A stretch of 6,510 nucleotides of DNA from an uncultured Ruminococcus sp. (GTDB lineage Bacteria; Bacillota; Clostridia; Oscillospirales; Ruminococcaceae), in the NCBI GenBank assembly GCA_947589205.1, contig CANQCJ010000123.1, positions 1 through 6,510 on the forward strand. The letters are read 5' to 3'. This document shows, in pieces, positions 1-5,879 of the stretch (positions within the stretch are counted from its first letter, which is position 1; every line of letters begins with the position of its first letter). A model generated the notes under the pieces. It worked only from the letters and a program-made list of their open reading frames with translations, searched no databases and was not told where the DNA came from. A program made the translations under genes and the position numbers.

Positions 1-921
1 ATGACCGAAAAGGCGTTCATGAATGCGCTGACAGTTGATATGGCTCTCGGCTGCTCGACAAATTCAATGCTTCACCTCCCCGCGATAGCTCACGAATGCG
101 GCATTGACCTGAACCTCGATATAGCCAACAGCATCTCCTCCAAGACCCCCAACCTCTGCCACCTCGCGCCCGCAGGTCCTACATACATCGAGGATCTCAA
201 CGAAGCGGGCGGAGTTTACGCGGTAATGAAGGAGCTTGACAAGAAAAACCTGCTCAACACCGACCTTATCACCTGCACGGGCAAAACGGTCGCGGAAAAT
301 ATCGCGAACGCGGTCAACCGCAACACAGACGTTATCCGCGATATCGAGAACCCCTATTCTCAGACGGGCGGTATCGCCGTATTGAGGGGAAATCTCGCAC
401 CCGACAGCTGCGTTGTAAAGAGAAGCGCGGTCGCGCCCGAAATGCTCGTGCACGAAGGTCCGGCTAAGTGCTTTGACAGCGAGGAGGAAGCTATCGCGGC
501 GATAAAGGGCGGCAAAATAGAAGCAGGAGACGTTGTAGTTATCCGCTATGAAGGTCCCAAGGGCGGTCCGGGAATGAGAGAAATGCTCAACCCGACCTCC
601 GCTATCATGGGAATGGGTCTCGGTTCCTCTGTCGCGCTGATAACGGACGGCAGATTCAGCGGAGCTACCCGCGGAGCGGCGATAGGTCACGTTTCACCCG
701 AAGCGGCGGTCGGCGGACCGATAGCTCTTGTCGAGGACGGAGATATTATTTCCATAAACATTACGGAGAATACCATAAACGTAAAGCTCGGCGAAGATGA
801 GCTTAACGCAAGAAAAGCGAAGTGGCAGCCGAGAACGCCCGCCGTTACTTCGGGATATCTTGCAAGATACGCTTCTCTCGTAACGAGCGGCAACACCGGA
901 GCTATACTTAAAAACGGCTGA
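1..921 (+). CDS. ilvD: Dihydroxy-acid dehydratase, C-terminal part (5' end outside window)
   Basis: IlvD dehydrates 2,3-dihydroxy-isovalerate and 2,3-dihydroxy-methylvalerate to the 2-keto acids in cytosolic valine, leucine and isoleucine synthesis. The 306 visible residues match the family from its middle to the C-terminus: ALGCSTNS-LHLPAIAHE (residues 16-32), LAPAGPTYIEDL-EAGG (55-71), NPYSQTGGIAVLRGNLAPD (117-135), RYEGPKGGPGMREML (182-196) and TDGRFSGATRG (215-225). The serine of the DGRFSG motif is the family's proposed catalytic base. Family members are about 550-560 residues, so roughly 245 N-terminal residues are missing. These carry the Fe-S cysteine motifs, so cluster type cannot be judged here. 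The ATG at position 1 is therefore an internal Met, not the start. The gene ends in TGA and a membrane-protein gene follows 24 nt later with no terminator between, suggesting cotranscription with the pyr genes. Confidence 0.96.
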   Translation: MTEKAFMNALTVDMALGCSTNSMLHLPAIAHECGIDLNLDIANSISSKTPNLCHLAPAGPTYIEDLNEAGGVYAVMKELDKKNLLNTDLITCTGKTVAENIANAVNRNTDVIRDIENPYSQTGGIAVLRGNLAPDSCVVKRSAVAPEMLVHEGPAKCFDSEEEAIAAIKGGKIEAGDVVVIRYEGPKGGPGMREMLNPTSAIMGMGLGSSVALITDGRFSGATRGAAIGHVSPEAAVGGPIALVEDGDIISINITENTINVKLGEDELNARKAKWQPRTPAVTSGYLARYASLVTSGNTGAILKNG

Positions 922-945
922 TTTTAAGAAAGGCAGGAATTATTT

Positions 946-1500
946 ATGAAAGCATTAAAAGTGATAGGCAGGATACTGCTGACGGTAATATTTATCGTGC
1001 TCATATTCTGCATAGTTGTTGTGTGCACCTACACACTCGGCACGCCCAAGATAGACAAGGGCAGCGATTCGAGATCCATAATAACCGGACCGTGGGAGAG
1101 CCTGTCGGTAAAGGGCGAGGATACCTATAAATTCACGTTCACGCAGGGCGGAGAATTTGTCGTTGAGATAAACGGCGAGCAGGCGGCGGACGGCTATTTC
1201 AAGATCCAGGAGGGCTCTACCGGAAGCGGAAAGCTGAAGCTTTTCATGCTTCCCGGACACCACACTGCGGCTTTTGAAAAATATGTAAAATACAAGGTAT
1301 TGGGCGAGATCTCCTACAGCGGACTTAAATGCGAGCTGTCTAAGGAGGATAAGATAGACAAGGAAAATCCGCCTCAGTCTACATTCCTCCTCAAGGCGCA
1401 GGACGGCGCGAGCGAAAACGTATCGGTAAAGTGTGAGATGAACGAGGTAACGATAGACCTCTACAGCTCAGAGCACGACCTTACCAAAAACACAAATTGA
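946..1500 (+). CDS. Membrane-anchored protein of unknown function, 184 aa
   Basis: I do not recognise this protein. Residues 1-7 are basic (two Lys; Arg follows at 9). Residues about 8-30 form one strong hydrophobic segment, giving an N-in signal anchor or an uncleaved signal with the rest outside the membrane. There is no lipobox: the Cys at 22 and 27 are preceded by Phe and Val. The outer part is beta-rich and alternating, with GPW (48-50), YKFTF (61-65), GGEF (68-71) and GYFKI (83-87). This W...YxFxF...GxF...GxYxI layout recalls small lipocalin-like beta-barrel domains of Clostridia, but that is only a pattern resemblance. Cys129 and Cys163 could form a disulfide. The start ATG is preceded by AGGA (935-938) at 7-nt spacing. 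It lies between ilvD (24-nt gap) and pyrC (12-nt gap) and shows base use like its neighbours, so it is probably an operon member. No link to pyrimidine or branched-chain synthesis can be read from the sequence. Confidence 0.85.
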   Translation: MKALKVIGRILLTVIFIVLIFCIVVVCTYTLGTPKIDKGSDSRSIITGPWESLSVKGEDTYKFTFTQGGEFVVEINGEQAADGYFKIQEGSTGSGKLKLFMLPGHHTAAFEKYVKYKVLGEISYSGLKCELSKEDKIDKENPPQSTFLLKAQDGASENVSVKCEMNEVTIDLYSSEHDLTKNTN

Positions 1501-1512
1501 TATCGGTGTAAA

Positions 1513-2790
1513 ATGGATATAATTTTAAGAAACGTTCACGCAGTCGATCCTCAGACCGGGATCGGCTGCGTGACGAATATAGCGATAGAAAACGGCGTCA
1601 TAGCGCGTATCGGCGGACTTGACGGTGAAACGGCTGAAAGAGAGATAGACTGCGCCGGACTGACCGCCGTGCCGGGGCTTTTTGATATGCACGTCCATTT
1701 CCGCGACCCGGGGCTTACCCATAAGGAGGATATCTTTACCGGAGCGCAGGCGGCTAAAGCCGGAGGAGTTACCGGCGTTCTGCTCATGCCCAATACAAAG
1801 CCGCCCTGCGACAACGGCGATACGGTAAAATATATCTTAGAGCGCGGAGCGCGGACGGGTATAAATATCTATACCTCGGCTTGCATTACAAAGGGCATGA
1901 AAAGCAAAGAGCTTACCGACCAATTTGAACTTAAAAAAGCCGGAGCTTTTGCGCTCACCGACGACGGCAGACCGGTCGAAAGCGCGGAGCTTATGCGAAA
2001 GGCGCTGGAGCTTTCGGTAAAAAGCGGAATGAAGATACTCTCTCACTGCGAGGATCTTGAAATAATAAACGGCGGGATAATCAACAAGGGCAGGGTCTCC
2101 GACGAGCTTAACGTAAAGGGCATGGACAGGGCGAGCGAGGATTACATTACCGCGCGCGAGATCGCTTTGGCGGCTTCCTGCGGAGCGGGCATACATATCT
2201 GCCACGTTTCGACAAAGGGCTCGGTGAACATTATCCGCGCTGCAAAGCGCGATGGAGTAAGGGTGACCTGCGAGACCGCGCCGCATTATTTTATGTATAC
2301 CGAAGAAAAGCTGCGTTCAAAAAACGCAAATTACAGAATGTCTCCGCCGCTCAGGACGGAGGAGGACAGGGCGGCTGTCGAGCAGGCTTTGTTAGACGGT
2401 ACTATCGACTGCATTATCACCGACCACGCGCCGCACACTGCCGAGGAAAAAGCGGATTTTCTGACCGCGCCTAACGGAGTAGTCGGTCTTGAGACCTCTC
2501 TTGCGGCGGCTCTGACGAAGCTTTACCATACCGGGAAATGCTCGATAGAGGATATCGTTCGCCTTATGGCGGTTAACCCGAGGAAAATTTTAGGCTTGAA
2601 GCCGGTCAGGATAGCGCAGGGCGAACGCTGCGAGCTTTGCATATTTGACGCGCAAAGGGAATGGACGGTCGACCCGCAGAGGCTGCATTCAAAATCGAAA
2701 AACACCGTATTTGCGGGGGAAAAATTCAAGGGCAAGCCGGTAATGACGATTTGCGGCGGCAGGATAGTTTTTGAAAGCTTAGAAAATTAA
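1513..2790 (+). CDS. pyrC: Dihydroorotase, class I
   Basis: Zinc-dependent amidohydrolase that cyclises N-carbamoyl-aspartate to dihydroorotate, the third step of cytosolic UMP synthesis. At 425 residues it has the length of Gram-positive class I enzymes (about 428). All expected metal ligands are present: His60 and His62 in FDMHVHFRDPG, Asp151 in TDDGRPV, His178 in LSHCED, His231 in ICHVST and catalytic Asp304 in ITDHAPH. Arg64 and NTKPP (94-98) fit the substrate site. These positions almost coincide with Bacillus enzyme numbering, so no indels are likely. The start follows from the N-terminus MDIILRNVHAVDP and from the upstream in-frame TGA (the stop of the preceding gene, 1498-1500), with only four codons between. 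The ribosome site is weak: GGTG at 1505-1508, 4 nt from ATG. Translation may depend on termination of the upstream gene. pyrF follows after 13 nt. Confidence 0.97.
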   Translation: MDIILRNVHAVDPQTGIGCVTNIAIENGVIARIGGLDGETAEREIDCAGLTAVPGLFDMHVHFRDPGLTHKEDIFTGAQAAKAGGVTGVLLMPNTKPPCDNGDTVKYILERGARTGINIYTSACITKGMKSKELTDQFELKKAGAFALTDDGRPVESAELMRKALELSVKSGMKILSHCEDLEIINGGIINKGRVSDELNVKGMDRASEDYITAREIALAASCGAGIHICHVSTKGSVNIIRAAKRDGVRVTCETAPHYFMYTEEKLRSKNANYRMSPPLRTEEDRAAVEQALLDGTIDCIITDHAPHTAEEKADFLTAPNGVVGLETSLAAALTKLYHTGKCSIEDIVRLMAVNPRKILGLKPVRIAQGERCELCIFDAQREWTVDPQRLHSKSKNTVFAGEKFKGKPVMTICGGRIVFESLEN

Positions 2791-2803
2791 GGAGTGAGGA
2801 AAA

Positions 2804-3742
2804 ATGTCGCTTGACAGACTTATTGAAAATATTGTAAAAACTCAGAACCCCTCGGCAGTCGGTCTCGACCCGAGACTTGAATACGTTCCCGAGTATATTA
2901 TCCGCAAAAAAATAACGAAATACGGCAGCACCCTCAAAGCCGCTGCAAAGGCGATACTTGAATTTAACAAAGGCATAATCGACGAGATACACGATATTTG
3001 TCCCGCTGTAAAGCCGCAGGCGGCGTACTATGAAATGTACGGACCCGACGGCGTTAAGACGCTTGCAAAGACGATAAAATACGCTCAGTCAAAGGGAATG
3101 TTCGTTATAACAGACGGCAAGCGAAACGATATCGGCGCGACGATGGAGGCCTACGCGGCGGCGCATCTGGGTCTTACAGACGTTTGCGGAGAAACCTGTG
3201 AAGCGTTCGGCGCGGACGCGCTGACCGTCAACGGCTACCTCGGCACTGACGGCATAGCTCCGCTTATCGCGCAGTGTACCAAGCAGGACAAGGGCATATT
3301 CGTACTGGTAAAGACCTCTAACAAATCGAGCGGAGAATTGCAGGACCTGATCCTTGCAAACGGCAAGACCGTTTATGCGGCAATGGGCGAAATGTGCGAA
3401 AAGTGGGGAGAGTTAAACGTCGGAAAATACGGCTACAGCGGCGTGGGCGCGGTAGTGGGAGCTACCTACCCCGAGCAGCTTGAAGAATTAAGAGCCGCAA
3501 TGCCGCACACGTTTTTCCTTATCCCCGGCTATGGAGCGCAGGGCGGCGGCGCGGAGGGCGCAGCCAAGGGCTTTGACAGGAACGGTCTGGGCGCGATAGT
3601 AAATTCCTCCCGCGCGGTGATGTGCGCTTACAAAAAGGAGGAGGGCTGCCCTGAGACGGACTATGCAAAGGCTGCGCGCCGCGAGGTCATAAGAATGAAG
3701 GAAGATCTGCTCGGCTGTCTGCAGAAGATAGCGTTGGAATAA
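2804..3742 (+). CDS. pyrF: Orotidine 5'-phosphate decarboxylase, long (type 2) form
   Basis: Decarboxylates OMP to UMP, the last step of de novo pyrimidine synthesis. The 312 residues exceed the roughly 240 of the common type-1 enzyme and fit the type-2 family found in Clostridia, Actinobacteria and Myxococcus. Visible motifs are AVGLDPRLEYVP (18-29), PAVKPQAAYYEMYG (67-80), and the catalytic Lys-Asp array DGKRNDIGAT (104-113; Lys106 and Asp109). Further along are LVKTSNKSSGELQ (168-180), VVGATYPEQ (217-225) and the phosphate-binding LIPGYGAQGGG (239-249), with NSSR (267-270) near the end. The ribosome site AAGGAG (2789-2794) overlaps the TAA of pyrC, 9 nt from the ATG, so the two genes are translationally close. 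In other Firmicutes this gene often sits after pyrD; here it precedes pyrK and pyrD. Confidence 0.97.
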   Translation: MSLDRLIENIVKTQNPSAVGLDPRLEYVPEYIIRKKITKYGSTLKAAAKAILEFNKGIIDEIHDICPAVKPQAAYYEMYGPDGVKTLAKTIKYAQSKGMFVITDGKRNDIGATMEAYAAAHLGLTDVCGETCEAFGADALTVNGYLGTDGIAPLIAQCTKQDKGIFVLVKTSNKSSGELQDLILANGKTVYAAMGEMCEKWGELNVGKYGYSGVGAVVGATYPEQLEELRAAMPHTFFLIPGYGAQGGGAEGAAKGFDRNGLGAIVNSSRAVMCAYKKEEGCPETDYAKAARREVIRMKEDLLGCLQKIALE

Positions 3743-3751
3743 GGAGAAAAA

Positions 3752-4513
3752 ATGTACAAACAGGGAAAATATCTTATCGTAAAGAAAAAAGCGGCAGCCG
3801 CGGGCGTGTTCGATCTGACGATACTTTGTCCCGATATCGCAAGGCTCGCTCAGCCCGGACAGTTCGTTCAGGCGGCGGCGAACGGCTTTTTCCTCCGCAG
3901 ACCTATCTCCATCTGCGAGATATATGACGATTCAATACGTTTGGTCTTTGAGGTGCGCGGAAAAGGCACGGAAGCGTTGAGCGCGCTCAATGCCGGAGAC
4001 AATATAGACCTCATCGCCCCTCTCGGCAAGGGCTTTACGGTCTTAGAGGGCAAAAAAGCCGTCTGCGTCGGCGGCGGCATCGGCACACCGCCTATGCTTT
4101 CCATAGCGAGCCGATACGGCAAAAACGCAAGGGTCATAAGCGGCTTTCGTTCGGCTGACGCGGTGATCTTGCAAAAGGATCTTGCAGGGGCAGGCTGTGA
4201 GACGGTTCTTTGCACCGACGACGGTTCGGCGGGCATACACGGACTGGTTACCGTTCCGCTCGAGGAAATTTTAAAGACCGACAAGCCGGATATAATTTAC
4301 GCCTGCGGACCTATGCCGATGTTAAAGGGCGTCGCTTTGCTTGCGAAAGAATATGACGTAAAATGCGAGGTGTCGCTTGAACAGCGCATGGCCTGCGGAG
4401 TGGGCGCGTGTCTGGTCTGCGCCTGCAAGACCGTCAGGAACGGCGAACAGATATTAAGTCACGTCTGCAAGGACGGACCGGTGTTTGACAGCGGGGAGGT
4501 CGATTTTTCATGA
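3752..4513 (+). CDS. pyrK: Dihydroorotate dehydrogenase B, electron transfer subunit
   Basis: Passes electrons from the PyrD flavin to NAD+ through FAD and a [2Fe-2S] cluster, in a PyrD2-PyrK2 complex in the cytosol. The 253 residues match the family length. The FAD-binding RRPISI is at 49-54, with FEVRGKGT at 66-73. The nucleotide-binding GGGIGTPP is at 107-114 and YACGPMPML at 183-191. The cluster cysteines are Cys215, Cys220, Cys223 and Cys239 in the pattern C-x4-C-x2-C-x15-C, close to that of the Lactococcus protein; Cys225 is an extra one. The AAGGAG ribosome site (3741-3746) overlaps the TAA of pyrF, 5 nt from the ATG. The 3' end overlaps pyrD by ATGA. Adjacent PyrK and class 1B PyrD make the assignment firm and distinguish it from other ferredoxin-reductase-like proteins. 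Confidence 0.96.
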   Translation: MYKQGKYLIVKKKAAAAGVFDLTILCPDIARLAQPGQFVQAAANGFFLRRPISICEIYDDSIRLVFEVRGKGTEALSALNAGDNIDLIAPLGKGFTVLEGKKAVCVGGGIGTPPMLSIASRYGKNARVISGFRSADAVILQKDLAGAGCETVLCTDDGSAGIHGLVTVPLEEILKTDKPDIIYACGPMPMLKGVALLAKEYDVKCEVSLEQRMACGVGACLVCACKTVRNGEQILSHVCKDGPVFDSGEVDFS

Positions 4514-5427
4514 GCGATAAACTGAAGGTCAGCGTTTGCGGAGTCGAGTTCAAAAACCCCGTTATCCCCGCAAGCGGCACATACGGCTACGGCAGGGAAT
4601 ACGAGTGCCTTTATCCGCTCTCAAAGCTCGGCGGCATATCCGTAAAAGGCACGACATTAAACCCCCGTCAGGGCAACCCCGCGCCGAGAGTAGCAGAAAC
4701 GCCCTCGGGAATGTTAAATTCGGTCGGTCTGCAAAACGGCGGCGCGAAAAAATTCTTGGAATACGAGCTGCCTAATTTGCTCACAAAGGATACCCGAATA
4801 ATCGCCAACATCGCCGGAGCGACAGCCGAGGAATGCGCCGAGTTAGCTTCCATGATGAATGCTTCAAAGGTCGATATGGCGGAGCTTAACATAAGCTGTC
4901 CTAACGTAAAGCAGGGCGGCGCGGCGTTCGGCACGAGCTGTGCTGCGGCGGAAGCCGTTACAAGGGCGGTCAAAAGGGAGCTTCCCGACAAGCCTCTTAT
5001 GGTCAAGCTTTCGCCGAACGTAACGAGCATAACGGAGATAGCCAAAGCGGTCGAAGCCGCCGGAGCGGACGCGCTGTCGCTGATAAATACGCTTCTCGGA
5101 ATGAGGATAGATATAAAGACCCGCCGCCCGATACTTAAAAACAACGTCGGCGGATTGTCCGGACCTGCGGTTTTTCCGATAGCGGTAAGAATGGTCTGGC
5201 AGGTGCATAACGCCGTAAATATCCCCGTCATGGGAATGGGAGGTATCTCCTGTTGGGAGGACGCGGTGGAAATGATGATGGCGGGCGCAAGCGCGGTACA
5301 GGTGGGCGCGGCGATCTTTGCCGACCCCTATACGCCGATAAAAATTATACACGGCTTGGAAAAATACTGCGATGAAAATAATATTTCCAACATCTCCGAG
5401 ATAGTCGGCAGCGTTCAGCCTTGGTGA
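4510..5427 (+). CDS. pyrD: Dihydroorotate dehydrogenase B, catalytic subunit
   Basis: FMN enzyme that oxidises dihydroorotate to orotate and works with PyrK on NAD+ (class 1B). The 305 residues are typical. Motifs: NPVIPASGTYGYG (16-28), SVKGTTLNPRQGNPAPR (44-60), and SVGLQNGG (71-78). NISCPNVKQGG (127-137) carries the catalytic base Cys130; class 2 enzymes have Ser there. MVKLSPN (164-170), LINTLLGM (191-198), GGLSGPA (214-220) and the phosphate-site MGMGGISC (241-248) follow, with GASAVQVGAAIF (259-270) near the end. Absence of an N-terminal membrane helix also excludes class 2. The start ATG overlaps the pyrK stop (ATGA, 4510-4513). The ribosome site GGAGGT at 4495-4500, inside pyrK, lies 9 nt upstream. 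It is the last gene of the operon: a terminator begins 9 nt after its stop, and pyrE, often found next, is absent. Confidence 0.97.
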   Translation: MSDKLKVSVCGVEFKNPVIPASGTYGYGREYECLYPLSKLGGISVKGTTLNPRQGNPAPRVAETPSGMLNSVGLQNGGAKKFLEYELPNLLTKDTRIIANIAGATAEECAELASMMNASKVDMAELNISCPNVKQGGAAFGTSCAAAEAVTRAVKRELPDKPLMVKLSPNVTSITEIAKAVEAAGADALSLINTLLGMRIDIKTRRPILKNNVGGLSGPAVFPIAVRMVWQVHNAVNIPVMGMGGISCWEDAVEMMMAGASAVQVGAAIFADPYTPIKIIHGLEKYCDENNISNISEIVGSVQPW

Positions 5428-5435
5428 TATTTTTT

Positions 5436-5475
5436 AGACGAAAGACGAGGACAAAAAGGTTTTCGTCTTTTTCTT
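5436..5475 (+). terminator. Intrinsic terminator of the ilvD-pyr operon
   Basis: AAAGACGA (5441-5448) pairs with TCGTCTTT (5463-5470), extended inward by two G-U pairs and one A-U pair to leave an 8-nt loop (5452-5459). The U-rich run continues as TTCTTTCTC. A second 5' arm, AGACGAAA (5436-5443), can pair with TTTCGTCT (5461-5468) instead, because AGACGA is present twice in tandem (5436-5441 and 5443-5448). Either fold starts within 20 nt of the pyrD stop. The stem is AU-rich, so efficiency may be moderate. Confidence 0.75.
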
Positions 5476-5538
5476 TCTCTATATCTAACTCTATATCTTT
5501 CTCTTCTTCTATCTCTATCTCTATCTCTTTCTCTTTCT
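5467..5538 (+). repeat. Degenerate hexameric tandem repeat (CTWTCT), about 12 units
   Basis: Read in register from the terminator's 3' arm the units are CTTTTT, CTTTCT, CTATAT, CTAACT, CTATAT, CTTTCT, CTTCTT, CTATCT three times, then CTTTCT twice. Three perfect adjacent copies of CTATCT lie at 5509-5526. The + strand has no G from 5466 to 5542. It is not in an open gene. The pattern is that of a microsatellite-like array grown by slippage from a CT-rich seed. It could also act on RNA as an unstructured, C-containing, G-free stretch. Confidence 0.85.
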
Positions 5539-5563
5539 CTCTGTAACATTTTTCACCGCAAAG

Positions 5564-5576
5564 CGAACAATGTTCG
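5564..5576. promoter_or_regulatory. Dyad CGAACA-A-TGTTCG, possible protein-binding site
   Basis: A perfect 6-bp inverted repeat around one central base. It lies 133 nt upstream of the rpoB -35 box and is flanked more loosely by GTAAC (5543-5547) and GTTAC (5581-5585), also an inverted pair. It resembles the Gram-positive LexA box, but that has four bases between CGAAC and GTTCG and this has three. No regulator can be named. Confidence 0.3.
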
Positions 5577-5589
5577 GATAGTTACGTTA

Positions 5590-5698
5590 ATAAAAAATTT
5601 ACGATTTGGCAACACAATGGCAAAAGTAGAACTTTTCGGATAAAAAGCGGGGAAAATTGTGCAAGGCTACAAAAAAATCGGGCTTGATAAAAAATTTA
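5590..5698. repeat. Direct repeat pair of ATAAAAAATTTA
   Basis: Exact 12-mers at 5590-5601 and 5687-5698, 97 nt apart. The second copy sits just upstream of the rpoB -35 box and probably acts as an UP-like A/T tract. The first copy has no recognisable promoter after it. Confidence 0.6.
5622..5636. promoter_or_regulatory. Dyad AAAAGT-AGA-ACTTTT
   Basis: A perfect 6-bp inverted repeat with a 3-nt centre. Like the dyad at 5564-5576 it ends in the shared 8-mer TTCGGATA: copies start at 5573 and 5635, 62 nt apart, each preceded within a few bases by GAAC. Function is unknown; an operator pair is possible but AT-rich DNA makes short dyads by chance. Confidence 0.25.
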
Positions 5699-5706
5699 GT
5701 ATAAAC
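5687..5706 (+). promoter_or_regulatory. UP-element-like A/T tract of the rpoB promoter
   Basis: A run of A6T3 followed by further A/T bases covers about -57 to -38 relative to the inferred start near 5744. This is where the alpha subunit C-terminal domains contact strong promoters. Further A-tracts centred near 5653 and 5674 lie roughly two helical turns apart, so the region may be bent. Confidence 0.5.
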
Positions 5707-5708
5707 TA

Positions 5709-5737
5709 TTGACAAATCCTTTGGGTTGTATTATAAT
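5709..5737 (+). promoter_or_regulatory. Sigma-A consensus promoter for rpoB
   Basis: TTGACA (5709-5714) and TATAAT (5732-5737) are both perfect consensus hexamers at the ideal 17-nt spacing. No TGn extended -10 is needed. The start of transcription should fall near 5743-5746, giving a leader of about 140 nt to the rpoB ATG. A second TATAAT at 5740-5745 has no well-placed -35 (25 nt away). With the upstream A/T tract this is a very strong basal promoter, fitting a highly expressed core RNA polymerase gene. Confidence 0.9.
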
Positions 5738-5772
5738 AATATAATGTATCATAATGGAATTTAATGCTTTTT

Positions 5773-5822
5773 TGACGGCAAAACGCCCGAGAGAATGCAT
5801 TGGTCTTTGCCGCGCTTTTTTT
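5773..5822 (+). terminator. Terminator-like hairpin in the rpoB leader, possible attenuator
   Basis: CGGCAAA (5776-5782) pairs with TTTGCCG (5806-5812). With one bulged A (5775) the stem grows by G5774-C5813 and T5773-G5814, ending one base before seven T (5816-5822). Inside, CCGA (5787-5790) can pair with TTGG (5800-5803) including one G-U. Competing folds exist: GCTTTTT (5814-5820) with AAAAAGC (5825-5831) over a 4-nt loop would hide the U-tract, and GCCGCG (5809-5814) with CGCGGC (5851-5856) would break the stem. The hairpin lies within the transcript of the promoter at 5709 and before rpoB, which suggests conditional termination. Confidence 0.5.
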
Positions 5823-5868
5823 GGAAAAAGCTTATTTTTGCGAAAAATTTCGCGGCGGCAGCTTAAAT

Positions 5869-5879
5869 AAGGAGTGATC
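5869..5879 (+). promoter_or_regulatory. Extended ribosome binding site of rpoB
   Basis: AAGGAGTGATC is one base short of a complete match to the 3' end of 16S rRNA (AAGGAGGTGATC). AAGGAG is 12 nt and the GATC end 7 nt from ATG 5887, a spacing that supports this start over the GTG codons at 5890 and 5896. Confidence 0.85.

Noticed and set aside
1..3. ATG at position 1 as the start of ilvD
   Set aside because: About 245 residues of the family, including the Fe-S cysteine motifs, are missing; the window simply cuts the gene at an internal Met.
64..690. 208-aa minus-strand frame opposite ilvD
   Set aside because: Its protein is Arg/Ser-rich without family motifs and lies wholly opposite a strongly conserved ilvD; it is a shadow frame.
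1009..1029. Lipobox at Cys22 or Cys27 of the small membrane protein
   Set aside because: The residue before each Cys is Phe or Val rather than Gly, Ala or Ser, so lipoprotein processing is unlikely.
1342..1348. AAGGAGG ribosome-like site inside the small membrane-protein gene
   Set aside because: No start codon lies at suitable spacing; it encodes ordinary residues. The similar site near 1722 in pyrC was dropped for the same reason.
4668..5352. Two long minus-strand frames (187 and 162 aa) opposite pyrD
   Set aside because: Both are opposite conserved PyrD motifs, lack ribosome sites and recognisable domains, and overlap each other.
5564..5576. LexA (SOS) box
   Set aside because: The Gram-positive box needs four bases between CGAAC and GTTCG; here there are three, and it is far upstream of the promoter.
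5684..5705. Second promoter from TTGATA (5684) and TATAAA (5700)
   Set aside because: The spacing is only 10 nt, far from the usable range.
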